This document shows, piece by piece, positions 8,880-18,168 of a DNA stretch of 64,000 bases. A program made the translations under genes and the position numbers. How positions within the stretch are numbered: position 1 is the stretch's first letter; every line of letters begins with the position of its first letter. The notes under the pieces were generated by a model that was not told where the DNA came from, searched no databases, and saw nothing but the letters and a program-made list of their open reading frames with translations. The DNA lies in assembly GCF_900590755.1 (NCBI RefSeq), contig NZ_UUOC01000029.1, positions 90,283-154,282 on the forward strand. The letters are read 5' to 3'. Origin of the DNA: Pseudomonas viridiflava (GTDB lineage Bacteria; Pseudomonadota; Gammaproteobacteria; Pseudomonadales; Pseudomonadaceae).

Positions 8880-11800
8880 ATGCCGTACATCGACTCCCTG
8901 ACCAACCATCCGCTGATGGATGCATTCGTCGCCAAACACGGAGAACTGATCAAAACCCCGGCCAGCTTTGCCCGGGATCTGATCATCACCCACGCGAAAA
9001 CCCGCTGGGCGTTGGACATTGATCCCGACACCGTCTGCCTGACATCACTGTTGTACAACTCGCCGCCTGCGCAAGCCCCTTACCCGGCGACAGTGCAGCA
9101 CGCGTTGACCATGACTGAGGCGCTGCTGCACAACGTGCGGCGCCGCTCCCGATTGTCCCGCTGGTTCGACTCTGTGCAACCCTGGAGTCCCGGCAGTATT
9201 GCCCTGCGGCCGGTGCAGAAATTGCTGCCGAACTTCACGGTACGTTCATACGAGGCGCTCTACAGACGAACCGTGCCACAGATTTATGACGCCTCGACTC
9301 AAGTGGCCATTGCTCCCGATGAGTTCAAACGGTTCATCCAAGACACTCATTTGCCCACCCTTTATCACGAGTATCTTGAGCAGTTGCTCGCGACCCATGC
9401 GCAGTATTTTCCGGTGCTGGCTAAGGCCGCTTACCTCAAGGCAGCGTTTTATCAGGCCCAGGAAAAGACCCTGAGCCAGGCTGATCAACTGCTGGCCTTT
9501 GAAGCCGTGGGTTTGAGCCTGTCGCAGCGCTGGGAAATGCTTACGCCGGCGAAGCTTGCCGAGCCGTTTGCCGCTGCCAGTCATGTCGTTGTGTCGCCCC
9601 TGAAAGTCCATCACTACACCGCCACCGACATTCTGCTAATCAAGGACAAACGCAGTCAGCGCACGCTGCTGTATATCCCCGGTAATTCTTCGCCCCTGCA
9701 GGGTTTTGAAAACGAGCATAAGCTTGCCGACTGGCTGGCCATCCAATGCCGTGAGCCGCTCAAGCGTGTAGCCCTGGCGGCGCATTTTCAGGAGCGCGAT
9801 AGCAGCGACGGGCTGTTTCTGAGTGGTCTTCTCAGCGCACTGGAAGGGGTTGCAGATTATCCGCACTGGTTCCACAGCGGCAGCTGGCCGCCGCGCCTGT
9901 ATGTGCATGCCGGCAAGCAGATTGCCGGTGATCCCTTTGATTATGTCCGTGACAGTCTGACAGCCCGATTAAGAGCTGATGCCAAGTCGATTATCCATAC
10001 CCGCCACGAAGCATTGCTGGAAGACCTGGCCGAAGGTCTGACGCGCAGCCTGGTGTTCACCGGGCTGATTGCGCTGATGGTGCCTGAGGCCGTGCCCTTT
10101 ATTATCGGGCTCTCCACCACGCTGATCGGTGTCGCAACGGTACAGGCGCATCAAGGCAAGACCTTTGAAGAGCGCAAGCGAGCGGCGCAGCGAATAGAGT
10201 TCGGTGTTTTCAACGCCTTGCCCTTGGCGGTAGAAGGGGTAGTCAAAGTGTCCGTCAACCTGGCCTCATCGGCCTCCGCCGTGGAGCCACTATACGTCGT
10301 CGAAGAAACCGGGGTCGCCACTGAAACGCAGGCTGCCGAAGTGGTCTCTCCGCGATTCGAAATGGCACCGCCCAATCTTCGCTCGCTCAGTTCCGGTCTG
10401 CGTCAGTCCTTAAAAGCATTCGAAGCGCCGGTCGCATCTGTTCAAGGTGCTCCAAGCATTCACGGGCCCAACGGCATGCTGGATATTTACCATTCAGACG
10501 GCCACTACTTTGTGCCGATTCATGACCAGGCTTACGAGGTTTGCTGGGAAGAGTCTGCGCGTCAGTGGCGTGTGACTGCTCCTGACGGTACAGGCAGCAA
10601 GGGGCCTTTTATCAGGCAACTGGAAACCGGTCAGTGGGATATCGATCTTCCTGGGCTAAAAGGTGGAATGGACCATGCTTCAGGGCCGGTAGCCACGCCT
10701 TCCACATCCGCGCCCTCATTACACGACCAGGTCAGGGCGCTTTACCCCGGCTTCACGCATCAACAAGCCGCCGAATTCATCGCCGGGTTACGCGCCAATG
10801 GCACCTCCATCGAGATACAGCTCGCCCGGTTAAACATGGACTTCCAGTCCCTGGATCGCAGCCTCGAACGCTGGGTGAACGGCCCGATAAGTTGGCAACC
10901 CGTGACCGAGACTCATTCGGTGCCGATTAACGCCATGTCCCGGCGAAACGCAGCAGAAATCATCAAGCGTTGCTGGCAACGGCAAACCCCGGTTACAGGC
11001 GTGGTCGCCCGGCATCTCAACGGTTATATGCTGGACCTGTCTGGTGTGGTGATTGGCGATCTGCCTTATCTGCCCGGTGACTTCAGCCATGTCACGGCCA
11101 TTAATCTGTCGCGCACCTACATGTCGCAGCAGTCGGTGAGTGCTCTGGTGACCAAATGCCCGGGGCTTTGCTGGTTGAATGCCGAAAACAACTTCTTGTC
11201 AGTGGTGCCCGCCGGTATTCGTAACCTGCGGCAACTGACGCGCCTGACCCTGGCCAACAACCGCATCGTGCTCACCGGCGATATGGTGCAGACCTTCAGG
11301 CGCCTGCCCAGCCTGAGGCTGCTAAACCTTGAGCGCAACCCTATCGGACCGCTGCTGGATGTCAGTGAAATGCCGCAACTGCTCAACCTGTTTCTGCGCG
11401 CAACCGGCATTCAGGACCCGCCCGCCGGCGTCTTTGAGATTCCCAACTTGATGGCGCTGGATTTGCGCGGCAATCGCATCACGACCTTGCCTGATGCGTT
11501 CTTTGAGTCACCGGGTGCTGTCCGGCACACATTATTGGACGGCAACCCACTCTCGGCAGGCACCCAGGCGCGAATCTCAGCGCTGGGTGGACCCTGGGTG
11601 TTTGCCGAACAGGCTGATAACCCAGAATTCTGGCTCTACCAGACACCGGCACTGGAGCGCGTGCGCCGCCGGGAAATCTGGGAGCTGTTCTGGAGCCAAT
11701 TGCATGCGGCGGATTTTTTTGAAGTCATCGCCCGTTTACAGGGCTCGGCCGACTTCAGTCTGAGCCGTGCAGAGGTGACGCAACGGGTTTGGGCGTTGCT

Positions 11801-12479
11801 GGAAGCCGGGGCTGAAGATGAAGCATTGCGCGGCCGATTGATCGGTATTGCGGCGTTTCCTGAAACCTGTGTCGACGGCGCTGCGGTTATTTTCAGCAAC
11901 ATGGAGCTGGAAGTGTTGATCTGCCGCGCCCGGGCCATGGCGCTCGACGGCAGGGAAGGGCCGCAGTTACTCAAGCTGATACGCGGACTGTTTCGCCTTG
12001 AAGAAGTGGACGCCATCGCGCGTCTGGACGTTGCTGCTCGCGTCGGGTTTACCGAGGACGTTGAAGTCCTGCTGGCTTACCGGGTTGGTCTTGCCAGTCG
12101 CCTTGATCTGCCGATAAGCACCCGCACCATGCAGTTTTTCACCTCTGCAGATGTCACTGATCAGGCGTTGACACAGGCAGCACAAAGGGTCTTGAGCCAT
12201 GAGACTCCGGAGCAATTGACAACCTTCGCCATCAAGCGCGACTTCTGGATCGACCACCTGAAACGCCAATACGCCGACCAGTTCACCGTCTGCCAGCGGC
12301 CTACTGCGCTGCGCATGGAGGCCCTGGATGATCTGCACAGTGAAAGCCCGCTGTCGGATGCGACGTACAAACGGGAAGCCGAGGCCATCATGCGTCAACG
12401 CCAGGCGGACGAAGAGCGGCTGATAAAGCAGCTGACCGAGGCGGAATTGGCCGGTGGGCCGGGTGCGAATGAGGTTTGA
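8880..12479 (+). CDS. Candidate NEL-type E3 ubiquitin ligase effector with leucine-rich repeats
   Basis: A 1199-residue protein in three parts. Residues about 1-700 resemble the long N-terminal region of Pseudomonas 'dermonecrotic toxin domain' proteins (moderate confidence) and include one strongly hydrophobic stretch at about 387-420. Residues about 740-905 are leucine-rich repeats of the LxxLxLxxNxI type. Residues about 925-1199 match the novel E3 ligase (NEL) domain of IpaH/SspH effectors: helical, with the catalytic Cys-x-Asp motif as Cys997-Val-Asp999 in AFPETCVDGAAVIF. NEL enzymes transfer ubiquitin inside host cells after type III secretion. The ATG at 8880 sits 11 bases after AAGGA; a TTG at 8871 is only two bases away and less likely. 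No secretion genes or chaperone are adjacent. Confidence 0.82.
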   Translation: MPYIDSLTNHPLMDAFVAKHGELIKTPASFARDLIITHAKTRWALDIDPDTVCLTSLLYNSPPAQAPYPATVQHALTMTEALLHNVRRRSRLSRWFDSVQPWSPGSIALRPVQKLLPNFTVRSYEALYRRTVPQIYDASTQVAIAPDEFKRFIQDTHLPTLYHEYLEQLLATHAQYFPVLAKAAYLKAAFYQAQEKTLSQADQLLAFEAVGLSLSQRWEMLTPAKLAEPFAAASHVVVSPLKVHHYTATDILLIKDKRSQRTLLYIPGNSSPLQGFENEHKLADWLAIQCREPLKRVALAAHFQERDSSDGLFLSGLLSALEGVADYPHWFHSGSWPPRLYVHAGKQIAGDPFDYVRDSLTARLRADAKSIIHTRHEALLEDLAEGLTRSLVFTGLIALMVPEAVPFIIGLSTTLIGVATVQAHQGKTFEERKRAAQRIEFGVFNALPLAVEGVVKVSVNLASSASAVEPLYVVEETGVATETQAAEVVSPRFEMAPPNLRSLSSGLRQSLKAFEAPVASVQGAPSIHGPNGMLDIYHSDGHYFVPIHDQAYEVCWEESARQWRVTAPDGTGSKGPFIRQLETGQWDIDLPGLKGGMDHASGPVATPSTSAPSLHDQVRALYPGFTHQQAAEFIAGLRANGTSIEIQLARLNMDFQSLDRSLERWVNGPISWQPVTETHSVPINAMSRRNAAEIIKRCWQRQTPVTGVVARHLNGYMLDLSGVVIGDLPYLPGDFSHVTAINLSRTYMSQQSVSALVTKCPGLCWLNAENNFLSVVPAGIRNLRQLTRLTLANNRIVLTGDMVQTFRRLPSLRLLNLERNPIGPLLDVSEMPQLLNLFLRATGIQDPPAGVFEIPNLMALDLRGNRITTLPDAFFESPGAVRHTLLDGNPLSAGTQARISALGGPWVFAEQADNPEFWLYQTPALERVRRREIWELFWSQLHAADFFEVIARLQGSADFSLSRAEVTQRVWALLEAGAEDEALRGRLIGIAAFPETCVDGAAVIFSNMELEVLICRARAMALDGREGPQLLKLIRGLFRLEEVDAIARLDVAARVGFTEDVEVLLAYRVGLASRLDLPISTRTMQFFTSADVTDQALTQAAQRVLSHETPEQLTTFAIKRDFWIDHLKRQYADQFTVCQRPTALRMEALDDLHSESPLSDATYKREAEAIMRQRQADEERLIKQLTEAELAGGPGANEV

Positions 12480-12514
12480 TTCATGATGCTCAAATAATTT
12501 CGGTGACACCTATT

Positions 12515-12604
12515 GTGGGACCGGCTTTAGCCGGGAAGGCGGCATTTCAGACGATAGACACGCGGTCGATGTACTGGCCTCTTCCCGGCTGAAGCCGGTC
12601 CCAC
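12515..12604. repeat. REP-like doublet (GTGGGACCGGCTTTAGCC type)
   Basis: Arms GTGGGACCGGCTTTAGCCGG and the complement close a 90-base doublet. It is nearly identical to 713-802 and 61926-62015. The bases at about 12619-12650 (AGAATCTCCCACA inverted) match the conserved flank of the other two copies. Confidence 0.8.
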
Positions 12605-12670
12605 TTCCCCAGACCGCTTGCATGCGAACATAGAATCTCCCACATGCTGTTGGAGCAGGAGGCACGCCAT

Positions 12671-12707
12671 AAAAAAACCCAGGCCGGAAATCCAGGCCTG
12701 GGTTTTT
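12671..12707. terminator. Bidirectional terminator between the NEL gene and the cysI operon
   Basis: Stem AACCCAGGCC / GGCCTGGGTT has A-runs on one side and T-runs on the other. It can therefore end the plus-strand effector gene and the minus-strand cysI-DUF934 transcript. Confidence 0.85.
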
Positions 12708-12740
12708 GATGCTGCAGGTTAATCAGCGCCTACGGAGCAC

Positions 12741-13235
12741 TTATCGCCTACGAAACAATGGCAGCGGCTCGTCAGTAGCCGCCTGATACGTCACTGAAAA
12801 ATCCTTGAGGCCTTCAAGGGCTTCGTAGGGATCTTTGTCGGCGCGAATCGCAAAGGCGTCAAAGCCGCAGCGGTGCAGGTAGAACAACTGGTCACGCAGC
12901 ACGTCACCAATGGCCCGCAATTCGCCCTTAAAGCCATAACGGTCTCGCAGCAGGCGGGCGTTGGAGTAGCTACGTCCGTCGGTGAAGGCCGGGAAGTTCA
13001 AGGCAATGACCTGGAACTTGTCGACATCAACTCCGATCTCTTCAGCTTCTTCGTCGCTGTCCAGCCACACACCCAGACCGCCATCGCGGGCCTGAAGCGC
13101 GTGACCATGCTCGCGCCACAAGGCCAGCGGTACGATCAGGTCGTCGCAGTTGGACAATTCGTCAAACGAGGCATCCTTGGGCAGCAAGTGCCAGGTTTCG
13201 TCGATGACTTCGTTGTTCTTAATGATTCGCTGCAT
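12741..13235 (-). CDS. DUF934 domain protein, sulfite-reductase partner
   Basis: A 164-residue protein of the DUF934 family, which in Pseudomonas follows the hemoprotein sulfite reductase gene and has been linked by context to sulfate assimilation. The C-terminal half contains the conserved RDQLFYLHRCGFDAFAIR stretch. The ATG at 13235 has AAGGAG seven bases upstream and is preferred to longer frames, which would run far into cysI. It overlaps the end of cysI by 17 bases, indicating translational coupling. The molecular function is not established. Confidence 0.9.
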   Translation of the reverse strand: MQRIIKNNEVIDETWHLLPKDASFDELSNCDDLIVPLALWREHGHALQARDGGLGVWLDSDEEAEEIGVDVDKFQVIALNFPAFTDGRSYSNARLLRDRYGFKGELRAIGDVLRDQLFYLHRCGFDAFAIRADKDPYEALEGLKDFSVTYQAATDEPLPLFRRR

Positions 13236-14877
13236 AGACGCGCTCCTTGAAAGGGTCGATGCCAATACGCTGGAAGGTGTCGATGAAACGCTCGTCTTCG
13301 TTACGTTTCTCAACGTAGACGTCGATCAGCTTCTCGATCACGTCCGGCATGGCGTCCTGAGCGAACGACGGGCCAAGGATCTTGCCCAGGCTGGCGTCAC
13401 GGCTGGCGCTGCCACCCAGGGAAACCTGGTAGAACTCTTCGCCTTTCTTGTCCACGCCCAGAATGCCGATATGGCCGACATGGTGGTGACCGCATGCGTT
13501 CATGCAACCGGAAATGTTCAGGTCCAGTTCGCCGATGTCGAACAGGTAATCCAGGTCGTCGAAACGGCGCTGGATGGATTCGGCAATCGGGATCGACTTG
13601 GCGTTGGCCAGCGAGCAGAAATCACCGCCAGGGCAGCAGATGATGTCGGTCAGCAGGCCCACGTTTGGTGTGGCGAAACCTTGCTCACGCAATTCGTGCC
13701 ACAGGGTGAACAGTTGGCTCTGCTCGACGTCGGCCAGAATGATGTTCTGCTCGTGGGAGGTGCGCAGTTGACCGAAGCTGTAGCGGTCGGCCAGGTCAGC
13801 GACGCCATCGAGTTGCTTGTCGGTCAGGTCACCCGGCGCAACACCGGTTGGCTTGAGGGACAGGGTCACGGCAATGTAGCCCGGCTTTTTGTGGGCCAGG
13901 GTATTGCGCGTGCGCCAGCGGGCGAAACCTGGGTGTTCCTGATCCAGTTTGGCCAGCTCGCTGCTGAAGTCTTCCAGTGCTTTGTAATCCGGATCAACGA
14001 AGTGCTTGGAGACACGATGCACTTCGGCTTCGGTCAGCGTGGTCTGGCCGCCACGCAAGTGGGCCATTTCCGCGTCGACTTTTTCGGCAAAGACTTCAGG
14101 TGTAAGAGCCTTGACGAGGATTTTGATCCGCGCCTTGTACTTGTTGTCGCGACGGCCGTAGCGGTTATAAACCCGCAGAATGGCGTCGAGGTAGCTCAAC
14201 AGATCCTGCCACGGCAGGAATTCGTTGATGAACGCGCCGACCACCGGCGTACGGCCCAGACCGCCGCCAACCAAAACGCGGAAGCCCAGTTCGCCCGCTG
14301 CGTTCAGCACCGGCTCAAGGCCGATGTCGTGAACTTCAATCGCGGCGCGGTCGCTGGTGGAGCCGTTGATCGCGATCTTGAATTTACGCGGCAGGTAGGC
14401 AAATTCCGGGTGGAAAGTGGTCCATTGACGGACGATTTCACACCATGGGCGCGGGTCTACCAACTCGTCAGCCGCTACGCCGGCGAACTGATCGGTGGTG
14501 ACGTTGCGCAGGCAGTTGCCGCTGGTCTGAATGGCGTGCATTTGCACGGTTGCCAGTTCCGCCAGAATGTCGGGAATGTCTTCCAGTGCAGGCCAGTTGA
14601 ACTGCACGTTCTGCCGTGTGCTGATGTGTGCGTAGCCCTTGTCATAGTCGCGGGCTATCTTGGCCATCATCCGTGTCTGGCGGGAAGTGAGCTGGCCGTA
14701 AGGCACAGCCACACGCAGCATTGGCGCGAAACGCTGGATATAGAGGCCGTTTTGCAGGCGCAGAGGGCGGAACTCTTCTTCGCTGAGTTCCCCCGCCAGA
14801 TAGCGTCGGGTCTGATCACGGAACTGCTTTACGCGGTCCTCGATGATCCGCTGGTCGTACTCGTCGTATACGTACAT
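13219..14877 (-). CDS. cysI: Nitrite/sulfite reductase hemoprotein (CysI type)
   Basis: A 552-residue siroheme and 4Fe-4S enzyme that reduces sulfite to sulfide for cysteine synthesis. Two ferredoxin-like half domains precede the cofactor region. The cluster ligands are seen as CPGGDFC (C-x5-C) and GCMNACG (C-x3-C). The N-terminal substrate loop contains STRQNVQFNW. The ATG at 14877 has AGGA upstream; a TTG seven codons earlier is weaker. The DUF934 gene is directly downstream. The sequence fits the Pseudomonas ferredoxin-type CysI (locus type PA1838). No CysB site could be assigned by eye in 14878-15147. Confidence 0.93.
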   Translation of the reverse strand: MYVYDEYDQRIIEDRVKQFRDQTRRYLAGELSEEEFRPLRLQNGLYIQRFAPMLRVAVPYGQLTSRQTRMMAKIARDYDKGYAHISTRQNVQFNWPALEDIPDILAELATVQMHAIQTSGNCLRNVTTDQFAGVAADELVDPRPWCEIVRQWTTFHPEFAYLPRKFKIAINGSTSDRAAIEVHDIGLEPVLNAAGELGFRVLVGGGLGRTPVVGAFINEFLPWQDLLSYLDAILRVYNRYGRRDNKYKARIKILVKALTPEVFAEKVDAEMAHLRGGQTTLTEAEVHRVSKHFVDPDYKALEDFSSELAKLDQEHPGFARWRTRNTLAHKKPGYIAVTLSLKPTGVAPGDLTDKQLDGVADLADRYSFGQLRTSHEQNIILADVEQSQLFTLWHELREQGFATPNVGLLTDIICCPGGDFCSLANAKSIPIAESIQRRFDDLDYLFDIGELDLNISGCMNACGHHHVGHIGILGVDKKGEEFYQVSLGGSASRDASLGKILGPSFAQDAMPDVIEKLIDVYVEKRNEDERFIDTFQRIGIDPFKERVYAANH

Positions 14878-15147
14878 ATAGGTCCTGTTCTCAGGCAATT
14901 ACCACGGTAAATCTGCGCGCACGGCCGCGCACTCCCAACGGAGCCGGGGGAAGATACCAGTTTGCAGTTATGCGCAAAAGTCATGTTTGAATATATGCAA
15001 AGAACCAAAAGTGCTAAGTCGATTATCTGCGGGGCATAACCCTACTTGTGAGAAGGGCATCCCTGAACTTTACTGAGGTCGAGTCTGCTCTGAAAAGACG
15101 CCGGATTCCCGTGATGCCACTAATAAAACAGACAAGAGGCGTTGTTA

Positions 15148-15261
15148 ATGAGCAATCACCCGAAAGTGTCCAAAAAGGACAGTCATGTCGATGCATGGGC
15201 CATCTTCTTCATCATCATTCTGGTGGTGGGGACCGCCGTCTTCTGGGTCAGTCACCAATAA
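15148..15261 (+). CDS. Small single-pass membrane protein, 37 residues
   Basis: The frame ATG AGC AAT CAC ... CAC CAA TAA encodes 37 residues. A polar, Lys-rich head (SNHPKVSKKDSHVD) is followed by one transmembrane helix of the type AWAIFFIIILVVGTAVFWV. An AAGAGG ribosome site lies eight bases before the ATG. The helix and start signal make it a credible gene that length filters would miss. I do not recognise a family. It sits between divergent cysI and the binding-protein gene; no function can be given. Confidence 0.65.
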   Translation: MSNHPKVSKKDSHVDAWAIFFIIILVVGTAVFWVSHQ

Positions 15262-15344
15262 ATTGCGGTACAGATAATCCGGTGCTCAGCCGATAAATAT
15301 TCTGTGGTCATTTCTTTACCTCCGAATTTTAAGGCTCGCTCCGT

Positions 15345-16430
15345 ATGCACAGGCTTTTCCAGGGTTTATTCATTGCCATTGCGTGGGGCTGGCTGGGCGC
15401 CGCCAGTGCCGCATCGGTGGTGTTCCTGAGCCCGGGCCCGGCTTCGGATGGTTACTGGTCCAGCTACGCGCGGTTCATGAAGTCTGCGGCGGACAAGCTG
15501 GGCATGAGCTTGACCGTGCGCTTTTCCGACCGGGACACTCGCCAGTTGCTGGTATTGGCCCGTGAAGAGTTGAAGGGCCCCAACAGGCCTGACTATCTGG
15601 TTTTTTCCAATGAATTGAATGTCGCGCCGGAAATTCTTCGTTTGTCCGAGGGCAGTGGGGTGAAGCTGTTCGCGGTGAACAATACCCTGACGGCGGACCA
15701 GATCAGAATCCTTGGCGATTTGCGTCAACGCTATCCGGATTTTCTCGGCAGCCTGATTGCCAATGATGAAGATGCCGGCTATCTCACGGCGAAAAACCTG
15801 ATCGTTCAGTATTCGCAGCGCAGTGGCGGGCGAGCCATGGAAATGCTGGCTTTTTCCGGCACCAACACCACCCCGGTTTCACTCAAGCGCGAAAAGGGCA
15901 TGTATCGCGCCTTGGCGGAACATCCTGAGGTACGCTTGCGGCAAATCGCGCTGGGTGGCTGGCGGCGTGATCGTGCGCTTGAGCAGGCGCGGCTATTGCT
16001 CAAACGCTACCCTGCAGTGAATCTGATCTGGACCGCCAATGACCTGATGGCCTTCGGCGCAATGGACGCGGTGCGCGAAAACGGCGGCGAACCTGGCAAA
16101 GATGTCCTGTTCAGCTCGGTCAACTGGTCGCCCACTTCTCTGGAGGCCATGACCCAGGGCCGTCTGAGCGTTATCGTCGGCGGACACTTCACCATCGGCG
16201 GGCTGGCGATGGTCATCCTGCATGATTACGACGTGGCCGACCCCGCCACCCGCGGCATGATTGGCGCGCGGGAAGCCAAGGTCATGCGAATGATCAAGCC
16301 AGACGACGTGAAGAAAATCATCGCGGCCAGCAAATACGACGATTTCGGCATTGATGTGCGGATGTTCAGCCTCCAAGGCAAGGCGCCAGGCAGCGAATAC
16401 GAGTTCACGCTGAAAAATGTCGTGCGTTGA
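15345..16430 (+). CDS. Orphan periplasmic sugar-type substrate-binding protein
   Basis: A 361-residue exported protein. Its signal peptide ends near residue 22 (AASAASVVFLSPG). The mature part has a Peripla_BP_4 (ribose/AI-2-binding) fold, with SDGYWSSYARFM at the N-lobe and NLIWTANDLMAFGAMDAV in the C-lobe. No permease, ATPase or sensor kinase gene is adjacent, so it is not part of a complete ABC transporter here. It may serve a remote transporter or act as the ligand-sensing partner of a membrane sensor (LuxP-like); the latter is inference. AAGG lies 11 bases before the ATG. Confidence 0.82.
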   Translation: MHRLFQGLFIAIAWGWLGAASAASVVFLSPGPASDGYWSSYARFMKSAADKLGMSLTVRFSDRDTRQLLVLAREELKGPNRPDYLVFSNELNVAPEILRLSEGSGVKLFAVNNTLTADQIRILGDLRQRYPDFLGSLIANDEDAGYLTAKNLIVQYSQRSGGRAMEMLAFSGTNTTPVSLKREKGMYRALAEHPEVRLRQIALGGWRRDRALEQARLLLKRYPAVNLIWTANDLMAFGAMDAVRENGGEPGKDVLFSSVNWSPTSLEAMTQGRLSVIVGGHFTIGGLAMVILHDYDVADPATRGMIGAREAKVMRMIKPDDVKKIIAASKYDDFGIDVRMFSLQGKAPGSEYEFTLKNVVR

Positions 16431-16441
16431 CAGGCGGTGGC

Positions 16442-16678
16442 TCAGGCAAGCGCGAAGTACAGAACCAGCTGTACAACGCCGAACAGCACGGCGGCGAACA
16501 CGACGGTGAACATCAGTCCAAGCAGCAGAAAGTGAACCGGTTTGCCGTGGGTAAAGTCTCGTTCGCGGTTTTTCCCACTTTGCACGCCAAACGCCGCGGC
16601 CATGACGCTGTGCAGCATTTGCCAGAACGTTGGATGGCGGCTTTCAACGGGCGGTTTGTCTTCGGATGGCTGTTGCAT
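16442..16678 (-). CDS. DUF2970 family small membrane protein
   Basis: A 78-residue protein with the DUF2970 signature: FWQMLHSVMAAAFGVQS, then a basic linker, then one C-terminal transmembrane helix (about 50-75). GGAGG just before the ATG at 16678 fixes the start; longer frames upstream lack one. It converges with the binding-protein gene, 11 bases apart. Function unknown. Confidence 0.85.
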   Translation of the reverse strand: MQQPSEDKPPVESRHPTFWQMLHSVMAAAFGVQSGKNRERDFTHGKPVHFLLLGLMFTVVFAAVLFGVVQLVLYFALA

Positions 16679-16746
16679 GGGGCCTCCGGGATGATTGCTC
16701 TTGCTGGAGGATAGCTGTGATCGGCGAAGCAGGTGGGCTGCGGCGA

Positions 16747-18084
16747 TTAATCCACCCACACCTCGACACGCCGGTTTTTGATGCGCCCGTCTTCCACGTC
16801 ATTGGTGGCCACCGGCATTTCATCGCCAAAACCGCGAACATCGCGCAGCATCACGTTGTTTTTCACCAGTTCGCGCCTGACCGCCATGGCGCGCAGTCGC
16901 GAGAGAAGTGCGGCGCGTTGTGGATCGCTCTTGGCATCACCGAAGCCCACCAGAGTGACCCGCTGGTTCAGCTTGTCGTTACGCTTCAGGTAATCCACTA
17001 CACGCTGCAGATCCAGCATGGCTTTGTTATCCAGAGTGGCACTGCCCTGAGCGAAGCGAAAGTTCACCGACAAGCGCTCGCTTTCTCGGGTCAAGGCCTG
17101 GTACTCCGCAGGCATTTGCGCGGTTGGCTGGACTTTCACGGCCTGGACGGTCTGCGCGACGAAGCCGTTCTGCGCAACGATGGCCTGGCCTTCCGGGCTT
17201 TGGGCAAAGTGCACGAAGGCCAATGCCCAGCGGTGATGCAGTTCGGTGGGTAAATACAAGTACAGGCGTCGGGACAGGGGGTAGTCTTCTGTGGCGATCA
17301 GGCTGATGGTCGGCAGCATGGGCCTTGAATCACCATCGACCACGGCAACCGCTTTGGCGTGGCGCACATAGGGCAGGCCGATAAAACCGATGGCCTGGCG
17401 ATCCTGGCTGACTCGGTCGGAGAGCTGTTCGCTGGACTCAAAACGCTCGGCATTACGTGCAAGGCTCTTGGCGAACTTGAGCAACACCAGTTCTTTGAAC
17501 GTCTCGAAGGTGCCGGACTTTTCATCCCGCGCGTACACGCGGATTTCACCGGCAGGCCCGCCCAGCTGTTCCCAGTCATGAATTTCGCCCGAGAAAATCC
17601 TCGCCAGTTGCTCGGTGCTCAATTCCCGCAGCGGGTTGGCCGGGTGCAGGATGACGGCCACACCGTCAATGGCGATAACCTGCTCGGCGCGCAGGCTTTT
17701 CATGTCGCCCAGGCCGGCCAGGTCCAGTGCTTCTTTATCCTTGATGGGGCGTGAAGAGGCCGCCAGATCGGCGTTGCCGGCTTTCAATGCCGTGAATCCG
17801 GTTCCCGAGCCATGAGCGGCGACATCAATCGTGACGTGCCGACCATCGCTCGCCGTACCGATCACCCGCAACTCATTGGCGGAAGCGCCTGCTTCGGTGT
17901 GCACTGACTGCAAACCCTGTTTGCGCATCAAGCCTTCAGCCAGCGCCGGGCCCAACTGGGCGCCAATGGTGTTGGAGCCCTGAATCCGCAGTGCAGAAGC
18001 GTTATCGGAGGGCAGAGGCAGGGCGGCCACTGCGTTCATGGAAAACAGTGCAGTAGCAGCCAGCAAAAACACAGCGCGCAACAT
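16747..18084 (-). CDS. PstS-like binding domain fused to OmpA peptidoglycan-binding domain
   Basis: A 445-residue exported protein. After a signal peptide (cleavage near AVAALPLP, about residue 23) comes a phosphate-type periplasmic binding domain (about 30-310: RIQGSNTIGAQLGPAL, YARDEKSGTFETFKELVL, QAIGFIGLPYV). An OmpA C-terminal domain follows (about 325-445: LSVNFRFAQGSATLD, VTLVGFGDAKSD, NRRVEVWVD). The latter should anchor it to peptidoglycan, so it is unlikely to be a freely diffusing ABC binding protein. ATG at 18084 with AAGG eight bases upstream is preferred over GTG at 18093. Phosphate binding is inferred from the fold only. Confidence 0.87.
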   Translation of the reverse strand: MLRAVFLLAATALFSMNAVAALPLPSDNASALRIQGSNTIGAQLGPALAEGLMRKQGLQSVHTEAGASANELRVIGTASDGRHVTIDVAAHGSGTGFTALKAGNADLAASSRPIKDKEALDLAGLGDMKSLRAEQVIAIDGVAVILHPANPLRELSTEQLARIFSGEIHDWEQLGGPAGEIRVYARDEKSGTFETFKELVLLKFAKSLARNAERFESSEQLSDRVSQDRQAIGFIGLPYVRHAKAVAVVDGDSRPMLPTISLIATEDYPLSRRLYLYLPTELHHRWALAFVHFAQSPEGQAIVAQNGFVAQTVQAVKVQPTAQMPAEYQALTRESERLSVNFRFAQGSATLDNKAMLDLQRVVDYLKRNDKLNQRVTLVGFGDAKSDPQRAALLSRLRAMAVRRELVKNNVMLRDVRGFGDEMPVATNDVEDGRIKNRRVEVWVD

Positions 18085-18168
18085 GTGCGGCACCTTAAGG
18101 AATAGGGAAGTGCTCGGAGAATAAGACAGATGTGTTACGGGATTGTGACGGTTTCAGGCGGAGTTACC

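Noticed and set aside
13150..14910. A 586-residue plus-strand frame
   Set aside because: Antisense to cysI, whose cluster cysteines and length are intact.
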